Part shown: positions 9,408-18,099 of the stretch, piece after piece
Position numbering within the stretch: position 1 is the stretch's first letter
Layout of the letters: each line of letters starts with the position of its first letter
Assembly: GCA_963790415.1 (NCBI GenBank)
Contig: CAWBOK010000003.1
Location: 62,001 to 126,000, forward strand
DNA from: JAJZQZ01 sp963790415
GTDB taxonomy: Bacteria > Actinomycetota > Thermoleophilia > RBG-16-64-13
Length of the DNA stretch: 64,000 nt
Direction: 5' to 3'
Translations under genes and position numbers: made by a program
The notes under the pieces: model-generated
Database searches by the model: none
Seen by the model: the letters and a program-made list of their open reading frames with translations, nothing else
Told to the model about the DNA's origin: nothing

Positions 9408-10874
9408 CTAAGGAGCGCGGATGCGGAGGACTTCGACACCCTCGCGATTGAAGACCACCTGTGAGCGGGCTTTCAGACCATCGTAGATGGCACGGTATTC
9501 CGCCTTCTCTTGGTCGGGAATGAGGACGACATACTCTACGTCATCCGCCGCGGGTTGGCGCTGACCCTCCTTCGATCCGTCGGCCCAGTTCTCTGCCCTG
9601 AAGGGATTGGGCCAGTAGTAGATCCCCTGTCGATGCGCTATGTGAGGGACGATCGAGTACTGCGCCGAGACGATCGCGTCCTTCGGCAGGAGCGCTATCG
9701 CCTCCTGGATGGCCTCATTGCGCGGCGTGTCGACCGTCACGGGCGGCACGGGAGCTCTGGAGAAGGGGAGCGGACCGAGAAGGTAGGCAGACACGAGAGT
9801 CGCAACGACCAATATGGCAACCAGTTGCGCCCGCATGCGCAGAGAGTCGAAGCGCGAGATCGTGAAGACCGATGCCACCACAAGCGGCGGGACGATGAGC
9901 GTCGAATAGTGGTAGTTGATGAGATGCATGTACGTGTGCGTGCTCAAGACATTGAGAGCGAGCGGCCCCACGGCCACGAGGGCCAGCGGTGACAACAGCG
10001 GCAGGAACGCCAGAGTACGGAGGTGCACGACAACGTAGTTGACACGCTCGGAGTCCTGCAGAAAGGCGAGCACCGCCGAAGGATCGGTGAACGTGGTTCT
10101 GAGCAGGCCGGCCGGTCCTCCGAACGGAAGCCTGCCCCAGTAGACGCTGCTACCTTCCCCGAACCACGGGATGAGGACAAAGAAGTTGAGCACAAGACAG
10201 ACGGCGGCGGCGAGACCCGTGAAGAACCCGACCCAGGACTTGTATCGCAGGTCGATGTATATCCCGAGAGGAATCACCAGCAGCGGCACATCTTCCTTCA
10301 CCAACAAGAGCAGACCGATCGAAAGCAGAAACCAGCCCCACCTTTGTTTCACCATGAAGTACAACGCCGCCGTGAGGAACAGCACCTCGTAGGAATCGGG
10401 ATGGAAGTTCTCGAGGTTCGTCCATCCTATAGCCGGATTGAGCAGAAGCACAGCCGCCACGGCCACTCCCAGCCAGGCGGATCCAAGAAGATCACGCGTC
10501 AGGAGATACAGGGGAACGGCCGCTAATCCGAGCGCCAAGGACTGCGTGATGAGAAGGAGTATGGGCGACGCCCAGACCCAGTAGAGCGGAGCGACCAGGA
10601 GCAGGATGAAGGTAGAGTGATCGGCGAAGAGGTTCAGTCCGCGGACGGTGACGAACGGTTCTCGGAAACGGCTGAGAAGCCAGACACCCTGGTCGTAGAT
10701 GCCGATGTCGAACGCGTACGTTCGGAATCCGGCGTGGCTGCGAACCGACCAGAAGGTATAGGCGACGACATAGGCCGCTATCATCAGGCCCAGGACCACA
10801 CACGGAGCGGTCGTGCCACTACTCCATGTCCTGACCCGGGAAAGAGGGCCCACTATCCACCTGCGATCAGTCAC
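9408..10874 (-). CDS. DUF2079 family multispan membrane protein
   Basis: About 488 residues with at least ten hydrophobic segments. The beginning YAFDIGIYDQGVWLLSRF and the FADHSTFILLLVAPLYW stretch are typical of DUF2079 proteins, which resemble lipid-linked-sugar-dependent GT-C glycosyltransferases. The aspartate in the first loop (DIGIYDQ) would be the candidate catalytic residue by analogy with GT-C enzymes; this is inference. GTG at 10874 is chosen because it overlaps the YfcE stop by 4 bp (GTGA), giving a tight operon with the phosphodiesterase upstream and the mannosyltransferase-like gene downstream. The open frame extends further upstream but that part is antisense to other genes. 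Confidence 0.85.
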   Translation of the reverse strand: MTDRRWIVGPLSRVRTWSSGTTAPCVVLGLMIAAYVVAYTFWSVRSHAGFRTYAFDIGIYDQGVWLLSRFREPFVTVRGLNLFADHSTFILLLVAPLYWVWASPILLLITQSLALGLAAVPLYLLTRDLLGSAWLGVAVAAVLLLNPAIGWTNLENFHPDSYEVLFLTAALYFMVKQRWGWFLLSIGLLLLVKEDVPLLVIPLGIYIDLRYKSWVGFFTGLAAAVCLVLNFFVLIPWFGEGSSVYWGRLPFGGPAGLLRTTFTDPSAVLAFLQDSERVNYVVVHLRTLAFLPLLSPLALVAVGPLALNVLSTHTYMHLINYHYSTLIVPPLVVASVFTISRFDSLRMRAQLVAILVVATLVSAYLLGPLPFSRAPVPPVTVDTPRNEAIQEAIALLPKDAIVSAQYSIVPHIAHRQGIYYWPNPFRAENWADGSKEGQRQPAADDVEYVVLIPDQEKAEYRAIYDGLKARSQVVFNREGVEVLRIRAP

Positions 10875-11383
10875 ACGGAGCCCTGCTCCAGGATCACTAT
10901 CTCGGCCTCCAGCGGGGCGCCCGCGTCCGCGGGGATCGTCAGCAGCGCCACAGCGCGAGGTAGGTGGAACCTCCGCCGCCCGGCCGAACCAGGGTTGAGG
11001 TAGAGGACGCCTCCCCGCCGGCCGATAGCCGGCGCGTGGCTGTGCCCTGTCACGACCGCGGAGAAACCCTCGCGCTCGGGATCGCAGCGCCGCAACAGAT
11101 CTTCCTTGATGTGGGCCACGAGGAGACGTCGTCCGTTGAGCTCGACCACAGCCTCCTGCGGGAGTTCCCCTGCCCAGACGTCGTGGTCCACGTTGCCCCG
11201 CACGGCCGTGACCGGGGCGATCGCCGCCAAGTTGTCGAGCACCGCCATGGCCCCAACATCCCCGGCGTGAAGGATCTGATCGACCCCCGCGAACACGGTC
11301 TCCAGCCGGGGATCGAACAGGCCATGCGTGTCGGAGATGATGCCGACCCGCAGGGCACGCGTCTCGCTCGGTGCATCTGCCAT
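10871..11383 (-). CDS. YfcE/MJ0936-type metallophosphoesterase
   Basis: A 170-residue calcineurin-like phosphodiesterase. Metal-binding motifs appear in order: GIISDTHG (D and H ligands), HAGDVG, VRGNVD, and VVTGHSHAP with the last His ligands. The family hydrolyses phosphodiesters such as bis-pNPP or small nucleotides; the natural substrate here is unknown. ATG 11383 starts MADAPSETRALRVGIISDTHG, and the frame upstream lacks a good ribosome site. Its stop overlaps the DUF2079 start by 4 bp. Confidence 0.9.
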   Translation of the reverse strand: MADAPSETRALRVGIISDTHGLFDPRLETVFAGVDQILHAGDVGAMAVLDNLAAIAPVTAVRGNVDHDVWAGELPQEAVVELNGRRLLVAHIKEDLLRRCDPEREGFSAVVTGHSHAPAIGRRGGVLYLNPGSAGRRRFHLPRAVALLTIPADAGAPLEAEIVILEQGSV

Positions 11384-11522
11384 GGGGCCATGGTAGCAGG
11401 CCGTAACCCGCCGGTTGCCCGTCTCGCGGGAAACTCCGCACGCAGCGACTGCCCGGCCCGCGACCGCGGTACAATCGGAACGCCCCTGACACCGCCCGTG
11501 CAACACGCCCGTGGGAGCAACC

Positions 11523-12320
11523 ATGACCGACAAGGCCGGAGAGCGGTTCCAACAAGAGACCCGTTACACCCTCGAGAATATCGGGGGTCACTACCTCGAT
11601 TGGCACAACCGCCCCGAGATGTACAAGGTCTACCGGGACGCGCCGGTGATCGAGTTGCCACTGCCCTTCGCGGGCCCTCCTCCTGCCACTCCGGCCGACA
11701 GCCTCTGGCAGGCGGTCCTGCGACGGCGGTCCGTCCGACAGTTCACCGGCGATCCGCTGTCGCTCGAGGATCTCTCGAGGCTGCTCTGGGCTGGAACCGC
11801 GGTCACCCGGGTGGCCGCCAACCAACTCTACCGAGCGGCACCGTCGGCGGGCGCCCTCTACCCCATCGAGACCTACATCGCCGCCAACCGGGTGAACGAC
11901 CTGCCCGCCGGTCTCTACCACTACCGCGTCACGGGCGTCGACGAGCGTGGATACATCGACCCGGGCGGCGGCCACGTCCTCGAGCAATTGCACACCGGCG
12001 GGATCGGCCGCGAGTTGGCTCAGGCGGCGCTTGCGCAAGGATTGGTGGCCCAGGCGACCGCGGTGTTCGTGTGGACGGCGGTCTTCCCACGCAGCCGCTG
12101 GAAGTATCGCGAGCGGGCGTTCCGCTACGTCTATCTGGACGCGGGCCACGTCGCCGCCCAGGTCTCGCTGGCCGCCGTCGCCCTCGGCCTCGGCACCTGC
12201 CAGATCGGCGCGTTCTTCGACGAAGTGGTCGATAACCTCCTGGGCATAGACGGCGAGTGCGAGGCCACACTGTACCTCACCGCCGTCGGACATCCGGCGA
12301 AGGGCGAGACCTCGGGCTAG
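11523..12320 (+). CDS. SagB-type FMN nitroreductase-fold oxidoreductase
   Basis: A 265-residue flavin oxidoreductase. RRRSVRQFTGDPLSLEDLSRLLWAG is cut here into two recognisable parts: RRRSVRQF, the FMN phosphate-binding start, and the LSRLLWA helix. RAAPSAGALYPIETYI is the signature of the SagB/thiazole-oxidase branch. The C-terminal AALGLGTCQIGAFFDEVV-like segment forms the rest of the FMN site. In azole-peptide clusters this branch oxidises thiazolines, but no cyclodehydratase or precursor gene lies nearby, so here it is probably a stand-alone nitro/thiol oxidoreductase. ATG 11523 is preferred to an ATG 12 bp upstream. Confidence 0.88.
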   Translation: MTDKAGERFQQETRYTLENIGGHYLDWHNRPEMYKVYRDAPVIELPLPFAGPPPATPADSLWQAVLRRRSVRQFTGDPLSLEDLSRLLWAGTAVTRVAANQLYRAAPSAGALYPIETYIAANRVNDLPAGLYHYRVTGVDERGYIDPGGGHVLEQLHTGGIGRELAQAALAQGLVAQATAVFVWTAVFPRSRWKYRERAFRYVYLDAGHVAAQVSLAAVALGLGTCQIGAFFDEVVDNLLGIDGECEATLYLTAVGHPAKGETSG

Positions 12321-12341
12321 CCCCACGGACGAGACGACCGC

Positions 12342-12360
12342 GCCGGGTCTCTTGCCCGGC
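12342..12360. terminator. Small convergent-gene hairpin
   Basis: GCCGGG (12342-12347) pairs with CCCGGC (12355-12360) between the nitroreductase and the membrane protein gene on the opposite strand. It is weak and has no T-run. Confidence 0.3.
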
Positions 12361-12379
12361 ACCGAGCGCGAAGCGCCGC

Positions 12380-13651
12380 TTACCGCTTGAAGATCAGCGC
12401 CATGTTGATCAGATAGATGACCACGCCCACGGCGAAGACCAGTGACCCCACCAGCACGATGACGGAACTGCCCGCGATCATCCCAGCCGCCACCGCGAGC
12501 ACCCCGACGCCGTAGACCGCCCAGCCCACCTTACCCAGGCCCGGTTCGTAGAGGGAATCCAGCTTGGGCACCGGCTGCTTGCCCACCAGGTCGGCGTATT
12601 TGTGCAACCACGCCAAGAAGGTGTTGATCTTGTACATGTGGCCCAGGATCATCATGCCGATCCAACCGAACAGGCCCAGCCACAGAGCGGTCCGCCAGAT
12701 CCAATGGTCAGCCCCCAAGCCGGCAATGATCCCCACCTCGGCCATGGCCAGCGCCACGACCCAGATGACCACGCCCGAGAGGGCGAACGGGTAGACGATA
12801 TCCGGCATCCGCCGCCGCCGCTGCAGATAGAGCATGATGATCTGCCAGGCAAAGAGCACGGCGCCCACAAGAATGGCGGCCACCGCCACCGCCGCCACGG
12901 GCGCCGATCCGCCGGCAACAGAGATGGCCCCCAACAGCATGAGCCCCAGGCAGGTCAGCGCCAACTGAGTGTAGGCCACGCGATGGTTGAGGCGATCCTC
13001 GGCCAGGGTGAACATGCCTATGAGCTTGTAGCCCACCCCGTAGGCCAGTATCGAGAAGAAGCCGGCCAGTCCGAGCGCACCGTGACCTCCCAGGCTGGGC
13101 ACGTGACTGCCCTGCAAGAAACCGTAGTGGCGATTGAACACCAGCAGCACGCCCATCACCACCAACCACAGGAACGCCGCGAACGCGGCCACCACATGAG
13201 TGGCCACCAGACTCTCGGCCGGGGTCGCCGTCACCAGCGTGGCGATCATCACCACCAGATACAGCGTCGCCGCCAAGGCGGTCACCACCCCACCGGCGAT
13301 GAGCCACGACGACCCGCTCGTCCAGAAGCCGTAGAGCAGCAAGAGGACACCCGGCAGGAGAAGGAAGAACACCCAGCCCGCCAGCCGCTCCGACGACACC
13401 CGCACCTGCAGCGCCACCGGCACCAGCTGGAGACTGGCCCCGATCACCGTCATGGTGACCCACCCCAGGGTGGCCAGATGCAGCATGAAGAGCATCCGGG
13501 GCGCGATGAACAGGCCCACCAGCGTGTTCCGCTCGAAGGGCAGCAGCACCGTGAACACGGCGAGGGCGACGGTCGCGCTGACGATGTACCGATACGGAAC
13601 CGAGAGCGAGGGAGCTTCCTTGCCCGAGATGCCTCCGCCGCCCAGACTCAT
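12380..13651 (-). CDS. Twelve-span membrane protein, NnrS / heme-copper oxidase I-like
   Basis: 423 residues that are almost entirely hydrophobic, with about 12 predicted spans. Conserved-looking histidines sit in or near helices: MLFMLHLATLGWVTMT, LVATHVVAAFAAF, GGHGALGLAGFF and MILGHMYKINTFLAWLHKY. This pattern is like heme- or metal-binding membrane proteins of the NnrS/NorB type, but I cannot prove heme ligation. The gene overlaps the DUF1858-DUF2249 gene by 4 bp (ATGA), and DUF59 precedes that one. DUF2249 and NnrS proteins recur in nitric oxide and nitrosative-stress loci, so a role in NO handling is the leading inference. Confidence 0.6.
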   Translation of the reverse strand: MSLGGGGISGKEAPSLSVPYRYIVSATVALAVFTVLLPFERNTLVGLFIAPRMLFMLHLATLGWVTMTVIGASLQLVPVALQVRVSSERLAGWVFFLLLPGVLLLLYGFWTSGSSWLIAGGVVTALAATLYLVVMIATLVTATPAESLVATHVVAAFAAFLWLVVMGVLLVFNRHYGFLQGSHVPSLGGHGALGLAGFFSILAYGVGYKLIGMFTLAEDRLNHRVAYTQLALTCLGLMLLGAISVAGGSAPVAAVAVAAILVGAVLFAWQIIMLYLQRRRRMPDIVYPFALSGVVIWVVALAMAEVGIIAGLGADHWIWRTALWLGLFGWIGMMILGHMYKINTFLAWLHKYADLVGKQPVPKLDSLYEPGLGKVGWAVYGVGVLAVAAGMIAGSSVIVLVGSLVFAVGVVIYLINMALIFKR

Positions 13652-14688
13652 TCAGCCGCCTTGAGAATCAGGATCTCCTTGCGGTCGGGGCCGAGGTCCC
13701 AGACGCGGTAGCGGTGACCCTGCTCCTCGAGCTTCGCAGTGAGATGTGGCGGCAGCCGCAGATGATGCACCAGAAGTAGGTCGCCCGGCGAGAGCGGAGC
13801 CAGGCCCTCGAGCACCTTCACCATGGGAATGGGCGGAGTGAGGTCGTCCGGGGTGATCGTGACCACCGCCGCCACCAGTCCTTCCGCCGGCGGTGCGTCG
13901 GCCGCGAACAACGCCTCGATGTCGCTCGTGGCCGCCGAGGCGCCGTCGACTGCGCCGGCCGCCACGTCCGCGACTGCCGGCATCGTCTCGGGGCGGGTAG
14001 CTCCATGAGGATGCGTATCGTCGGCATCGGTGTCTGCCGAGACCTGCCGCTCGCGGTAGAAGGTGATCAGCCAGTCGTCGGGGCCCAGTTCTTCCACCCA
14101 GTGCGCGAACCCCTTCGCGCCCAGCACCCCGTAGAGGGGGAAGGGTTGGAAGGTGTTGCGGACGCGGAACGCCTCGCCGGGCGGCACGGTCCGTGCGGTG
14201 TCCTGGATCACGAAGAAGGGGTCTTCTCCCCGATGCTGCATCTCGCGGGCATCGAGGTCGGCTACCACAACCGCCCGGCCGAGCCACGCCGGAGGCTGGT
14301 CGGATCCGACGGGGCCGGCAGGTGCTCCGCCAAGCATGGCGCCCACCACGGGAGTCGACATGGCCGCCTCAGTGCCGTACCCGGCGCCCGCCCCCCCGGC
14401 CGACGCAGCCGCACCCAGGGCGATCGCCAACTCCCCGGGGTCCAACGCGATGCCCACTGCGCCGTTGAGCGCGGTCAGCAGGCCGGCAAGCGGTACGCCC
14501 GCGACTCCCGCAGCCTGCGAGACCGTGACCATGCGCGCGAACGTCCTGCGCATCAGCGGGTTCTTCAGCCGAGTGAACGCCTGGCTCTGAGCCGCCAGCA
14601 CGTCCAGCAACTCGGGGTGCTCCTTGAGAACAGAGGAGATCTTCTGGTCCGGTCGCACCGGCAGCTGGGTGATATCGATGTGCGCCAC
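13648..14688 (-). CDS. DUF1858 plus two DUF2249 domains
   Basis: 346 residues. The N-terminus (ITQLPVRPDQKISSVLKEHP through FARMVTVSQAAGVAGVP) matches the DUF1858-type helical domain. Residues ~135-215 form a first DUF2249 domain (VVVADLDAREMQHRGEDPFF ... FPLYGVLGAKGFAHWVEELG), and the last ~75 residues a second (TPPIPMVKVLEGLAPLSPGD ... RYRVWDLGPDRKEILI). A Pro/Ala/His-rich linker separates them. DUF2249 folds like TusA/SirA, and such proteins often neighbour hemerythrin or NO-response genes. It starts 6 bp after the DUF59 stop and overlaps the next gene, so the three are one operon. Biochemical function is unknown. Confidence 0.75.
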   Translation of the reverse strand: MAHIDITQLPVRPDQKISSVLKEHPELLDVLAAQSQAFTRLKNPLMRRTFARMVTVSQAAGVAGVPLAGLLTALNGAVGIALDPGELAIALGAAASAGGAGAGYGTEAAMSTPVVGAMLGGAPAGPVGSDQPPAWLGRAVVVADLDAREMQHRGEDPFFVIQDTARTVPPGEAFRVRNTFQPFPLYGVLGAKGFAHWVEELGPDDWLITFYRERQVSADTDADDTHPHGATRPETMPAVADVAAGAVDGASAATSDIEALFAADAPPAEGLVAAVVTITPDDLTPPIPMVKVLEGLAPLSPGDLLLVHHLRLPPHLTAKLEEQGHRYRVWDLGPDRKEILILKAAE

Positions 14689-14694
14689 GTCGGC

Positions 14695-14994
14695 CTACTT
14701 CCAGCCGAGCTGAGCTCGGGCACTCTCGCTGATGCGGTCGGGCGTCCACGGCGGATCGAAGACCACTTCCACGTGGGCATCCTTCAGGCCGGGGGAGTTC
14801 AAGGCCCCGGTTCGCACACCTTCAGCCAGGCTCGCCCCAATAGGGCAGCCGATGGAAGTCAGCGTCATACGGATGAAGGCCTCGTCGCCCCTGATATCCA
14901 CGTCGTACACGAGGCCCAGGTCGACGATGTTCACGCCAAGCTCCGGATCCATGATGTCTCTCAGGTTCTCGAGCACTTCAGCTTCCGTGGCCAT
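14695..14994 (-). CDS. DUF59 / MIP18 family iron-sulfur assembly protein (SufT/PaaD-like)
   Basis: A 99-residue single-domain protein. The family core is visible: NLRDIMDPELGVNIVDLGLV, then MTLTSIGCPIGASLAEGV with the reactive Cys, and VEVVFDPPWTPDRISESAR at the end. Family members help deliver Fe-S clusters to target apoproteins. It is the first gene of the operon with the DUF2249 and NnrS-like genes, which suggests maturation or repair of a cluster protein in that pathway. A TATAAT lies about 95 bp upstream. Confidence 0.9.
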   Translation of the reverse strand: MATEAEVLENLRDIMDPELGVNIVDLGLVYDVDIRGDEAFIRMTLTSIGCPIGASLAEGVRTGALNSPGLKDAHVEVVFDPPWTPDRISESARAQLGWK

Positions 14995-15089
14995 ACCGAC
15001 CTGCCTTCCTCACTGTCCGCGCCGACCCGACCCGGGCAGCAGCCGCCGCTCCGTGACCCATCGCCCACGTATTCCCTATCTGCGCAGTA

Positions 15090-15095
15090 ATTATA
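15090..15095 (-). promoter_or_regulatory. Candidate -10 box for the DUF59 operon
   Basis: The minus strand reads TATAAT here, in an otherwise GC-rich region, about 95 bp upstream of the DUF59 start. No consensus -35 is seen at the expected distance, so an activator may be needed. Confidence 0.45.
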
Positions 15096-15200
15096 CCTGA
15101 GTTCGCCCCGGACTTCGCGCCGCGCGTTCGGAGCTTCCCTCGCCCGATGATTCGGAATCCCCGGCCAGCACGATTTAGAAAACGTCCCTCAGGGTATTAT

Positions 15201-15218
15201 TTGTAACAGATGTATCAA
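15201..15218. promoter_or_regulatory. Candidate CRP/FNR-family binding site
   Basis: TTGTAACAGATGTATCAA is an interrupted inverted repeat (TTGTAAC / GTATCAA, 5 of 7 pairs) of the CRP/FNR/DNR type. It lies 24 bp upstream of the VOC gene start and in the divergent region shared with the DUF59 operon. The rest of 14995-15241 shows nothing else clear. Confidence 0.35.
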
Positions 15219-15241
15219 ACAGACCCAAGGGGGTGGCTGTC

Positions 15242-15619
15242 ATGTTGTCCGAAGCCCAAATCATCCCAACTGTGCCAGCATCCGATTTCGACCGCGCGAA
15301 GCACTTCTATGAAGACAAGCTGGGCCTGCTGCCAAAAGCAGACGTGCCGGAAATGCCCGATGGCATCATCTACGCGGTCGGACAGAGCGGGCTGTTGGTC
15401 TACCGCACCGACGCACCACACGGCGAGAACACGGCGGCCGGTTTCTTGGTTGAGGACATCCTCCGCGAGATGACCGAGCTGCGCGAGAAAGGCATCACCT
15501 TTGAGGACTTCGACATGCCGGGTCTCAAGACAGAGCACGGCGTGGCCGATCTCAACGGCCAGAAGGGTGCCTGGTTCAAGGACAGCGAAGGCAACTTTTT
15601 GGCGCTGACTCAGATGTGA
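15242..15619 (+). CDS. VOC (glyoxalase/bleomycin-resistance) superfamily protein
   Basis: 125 residues with one VOC fold: IIPTVPASDFDRAKHFYEDK at the start (first beta strand and helix) and GAWFKDSEGNFLALTQM at the end, where the Glu/Asn region normally lies near the metal site. A single module would dimerise. AAGGGGG at 15227-15233 sits 8 nt before ATG 15242, so that start is preferred over the upstream GTG. Substrate unknown; family roles run from glyoxalase to antibiotic binding. Confidence 0.85.
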   Translation: MLSEAQIIPTVPASDFDRAKHFYEDKLGLLPKADVPEMPDGIIYAVGQSGLLVYRTDAPHGENTAAGFLVEDILREMTELREKGITFEDFDMPGLKTEHGVADLNGQKGAWFKDSEGNFLALTQM

Positions 15620-15695
15620 GGCGTGGCGCGCCGGGCGCGACTGCCCTTCCTGCCCACGAGGCGTCGAGCGCAGGCGCGCACGGCCGGCCGCCGGA

Positions 15696-16604
15696 CTACG
15701 TGTCGCGCTTGATTTCGTGGCCGCCGAACTGGTTGCGCATGGCCGCCAGCAGCTTGGCCGCGTAGCTCTCGTCTTGACGGCTGTCAAAGCGCCTCATCAG
15801 CGAGAGCGTGATGACGGGGGCCGGTATGTCGTGGTCGATAGCTTCGGCCACGGTCCACCGGCCTTCGCCTGAATCGGCCACCCAGCCCTTGATGTCAGAG
15901 AGTTCCGCATCTTCCTTCAGGGCTGCCGCGGTCAGATCGAGCAGCCACGACCGCACCACGCTGCCGTAGCGCCACACTTCAGCGATCTGATGCAGATCGA
16001 GCCCGAACTCCTCTTTGGCCCGAAGGATCTCGAAACCTTCGGCGTACGCTTCCATCAGCCCGTATTCGATGCCGTTGTGCACCATCTTGACGTAGTGGCC
16101 CGATCCAGCCGGGCCCATGTGGCCCCACCCTCGGTCAGGCGCCGGCGCCAGAGTCTCGAGCGCCGGGCGCAGCCGCTCCACCGCCGACGTCTCACCGCCC
16201 ACCATCATCGCGTAGCCCTCGGTGCGCCCCCACACGCCCCCGCTGGTGCCCGCGTCGACGAACAGCAGCCCCTTATCCGCGAGGGCCGCCGCCCGGCGCT
16301 GAGAATCCTTGTAGTTGGAGTTGCCCCCGTCCACGAGCAGATCCCCTGGGGAGAGCATCACGGCAAGGTCCTCCAGCAGCTGCTCCGTAGGGTCGCCGGC
16401 AGGAACCATGACCCATATCGTGCGGGGCGCGCTCAGTTTCTCCACCAACTCGGCCCACGAATGAGCGGGAATCGCCCCCTCTGAGGCCAGCTCGTCAACG
16501 GGCCCCGGCGACCGGTTCGCCACCACGACGCGGTGCCCTCCCGCCATGAGCCGCCGGGCGATGTTCGCCCCCATCCGGCCCAGTCCCGCGATGCCGATCT
16601 CCAT
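15696..16604 (-). CDS. gnd: 6-phosphogluconate dehydrogenase, decarboxylating (short NAD type)
   Basis: 302 residues, the short YqeC/GntZ-like form. MEIGIAGLGRMGANIARRLM is the Rossmann start with GxGxMG, then WVMVPAG and VDGGNSNYKDSQRRA (substrate contacts). FVDAGTSGGVWGRTEGYAMMVGG carries the SGG substrate loop in one stretch, and the active-site YVKMVHNGIEYG has the conserved Lys and Asn. It converts 6-phosphogluconate to ribulose 5-phosphate and CO2. Short forms usually prefer NAD. A GGAGG lies 8 nt before ATG 16604. Confidence 0.93.
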   Translation of the reverse strand: MEIGIAGLGRMGANIARRLMAGGHRVVVANRSPGPVDELASEGAIPAHSWAELVEKLSAPRTIWVMVPAGDPTEQLLEDLAVMLSPGDLLVDGGNSNYKDSQRRAAALADKGLLFVDAGTSGGVWGRTEGYAMMVGGETSAVERLRPALETLAPAPDRGWGHMGPAGSGHYVKMVHNGIEYGLMEAYAEGFEILRAKEEFGLDLHQIAEVWRYGSVVRSWLLDLTAAALKEDAELSDIKGWVADSGEGRWTVAEAIDHDIPAPVITLSLMRRFDSRQDESYAAKLLAAMRNQFGGHEIKRDT

Positions 16605-16652
16605 GCTATCTACCTCCCCAGGCCCGACACCGGGGCCGGACCACCGATCGCA

Positions 16653-17440
16653 CTAGCCTTCCGTCGAGCGTATACCCCGTTTCCGCACCTTCCATATCTG
16701 CTCGGCGGGCCAGCGCCGGGCCCAGTCACGAAAGACATCGCCATAGTAGCTGCTGGTGGCGTCCTCGGCGGGGCGGATCTCGACGAGATCTTCTATCACG
16801 AAGCCGTTCGCACGGAAGAGCCGGATCCACTCGCCGTAGGGCAGCATGAAGTCCACGTAACCCTCGTACGGCAGGGCGCGCATGCCGAAGTAGTCCCGTT
16901 GAAGAGAGGCGACCGGATGTCTCCTCGTCGTCGGGATAGCACAGCTGAGCGATCGGCGTGGAGCCGTTGAACGTGAACAACCCGCCGGGACGAAGGAGCC
17001 GCGCCACCTCGGGTATCGTCAGATACGGATCGGTGAAGCTGACCGCACCCCAGTCACAGAAGACGATGTCGAATCCGGCGTCCGGCAGCGGCACCGCTTC
17101 GGCGCTGGCGTGCAGAAGCGGAAAATCAACACCCGCCTCGCGCATGAGGCGCCGCGCGTGCGCAAGTTGCGCCTCCGAGACGTCGAGCCCCACCGGCCGC
17201 GCTCCGAGCCGAGCCAGAGCGATCGACCATTGGGCCGCGCCGCAGCCGAGCTCGAGGATATCCTTCCCCCGCACGTCGCCCAGGATCTGCAGCTCCGCCT
17301 CGGGCACCTGCCACACGCCCCAGGCAAGACCCGCCCGAGGCCGCCAATTGGGCCCCGTGATCCGCCTGGTACTGGGCGCTGTCGCGGTTCCAGCTGTCGC
17401 GATTCGCCCGAGCATGCGGCGTGAGACCGTCCGGCGTCGA
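16653..17440 (-). CDS. Class I SAM-dependent methyltransferase (two apparent frameshifts; 5' end uncertain)
   Basis: SAM-binding motif I is DILELGCGAAQWSIALA, followed by GLDVSEAQLAHARRLMREAG (acidic ribose ligand), then FDIVFCDWGAVSF and RLLRPGGLFTFNGSTP. The 5' part (WNRDSAQYQADHGAQLA) is in one frame, the core in another (shift near 17325), and the C-terminus (MRALPYEGYVDFMLPYGEWI) in a third (shift near 16905). The N-terminal WNRDSAQYQADHG is typical of small-molecule methyltransferases of this group. The substrate cannot be read from the sequence. The upstream limit against the GNAT gene is blurred by possible further errors. Confidence 0.75.
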
Positions 17441-17444
17441 GCGG

Positions 17445-18039
17445 GGGTGCCTCGCTCCACAGTTCGGCGTGGCGAAGACCCGCAGCCGGCACCACCGTGC
17501 CGGTGACCGTGCCGACGAGCCCGGGTGAAGTCTCGACGACCATCCACGCGTCGTCGTGTTCGGGGGGGATGGGGTAGGGCGCGTGCAGATCCAACCGGCC
17601 CGCCGGTCGGAACCCCACCCGTGGGTAGTAGTCCGGATGGCCGAGCACGAAGACGAGGCCGACTCCCAACCCGGCGGCAGCGTCGAGCGCGGCCCGCATC
17701 AACTCCGTGCCGACACCCCGTCGTTGAGCGTCGGGCACGACCGCGAGCGGGGCCAAGAGCATGGCCGGCGTGTCCTGACTGTCGTCCGCATCCAGTGCCG
17801 TGCCCACGACCTGCGCCACGGTGAGCAGGATGTGGCCCACCACCTGTCCCCCGACTTCCGCCAGCAGCGAGACCACCGGCTGCGCCGTGGGGTCCGCGAG
17901 CAGATCGCGCACGAGGTCGGCCTCGTCGTCCTGCCCGAAGGCCGCCCGGTGGACCCTCATCACGTCGGACAGATCGGCCTCGACGGCCGGGCGGATGCTC
18001 CACGGTGGATCCGCGGCGGGGGGTGTCCGAGGTGGCCAT
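17445..18039 (-). CDS. GNAT family N-acetyltransferase (apparent frameshift near its start)
   Basis: The acetyl-CoA site is clear: LAPLAVVPDAQRRGVGTELM contains the R/Q-x-x-G-x-G/A loop. It is preceded by SIRPAVEADLSDVMRVHRAA and followed by FVLGHPDYYPRVGFRPAG, the usual YhbS-like C-terminal half. ATG 18039 begins MATSDTP, and the frame is lost within a run of six C at about 18018, one base from restoring the conserved frame. The acceptor substrate is unknown. The 3' end is approximate because no stop occurs before the methyltransferase region in this frame. Confidence 0.75.
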
Positions 18040-18099
18040 GATGCTCTCCTTGCGTGTGGGTCGAGAGCATCTTCCCGCATGTCGGGGAGGAATGGTAGC

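Noticed and set aside
11523..12320. Thiazole/oxazole-modified peptide (SagBCD) cluster
   Set aside because: No SagC/SagD cyclodehydratase, precursor peptide or exporter gene lies beside the SagB-type enzyme.
10875..12362. Upstream extension of the DUF2079 frame to 984 residues
   Set aside because: It is antisense to the nitroreductase and out of frame over the YfcE gene; GTG 10874 with a 4-bp overlap is the natural start.
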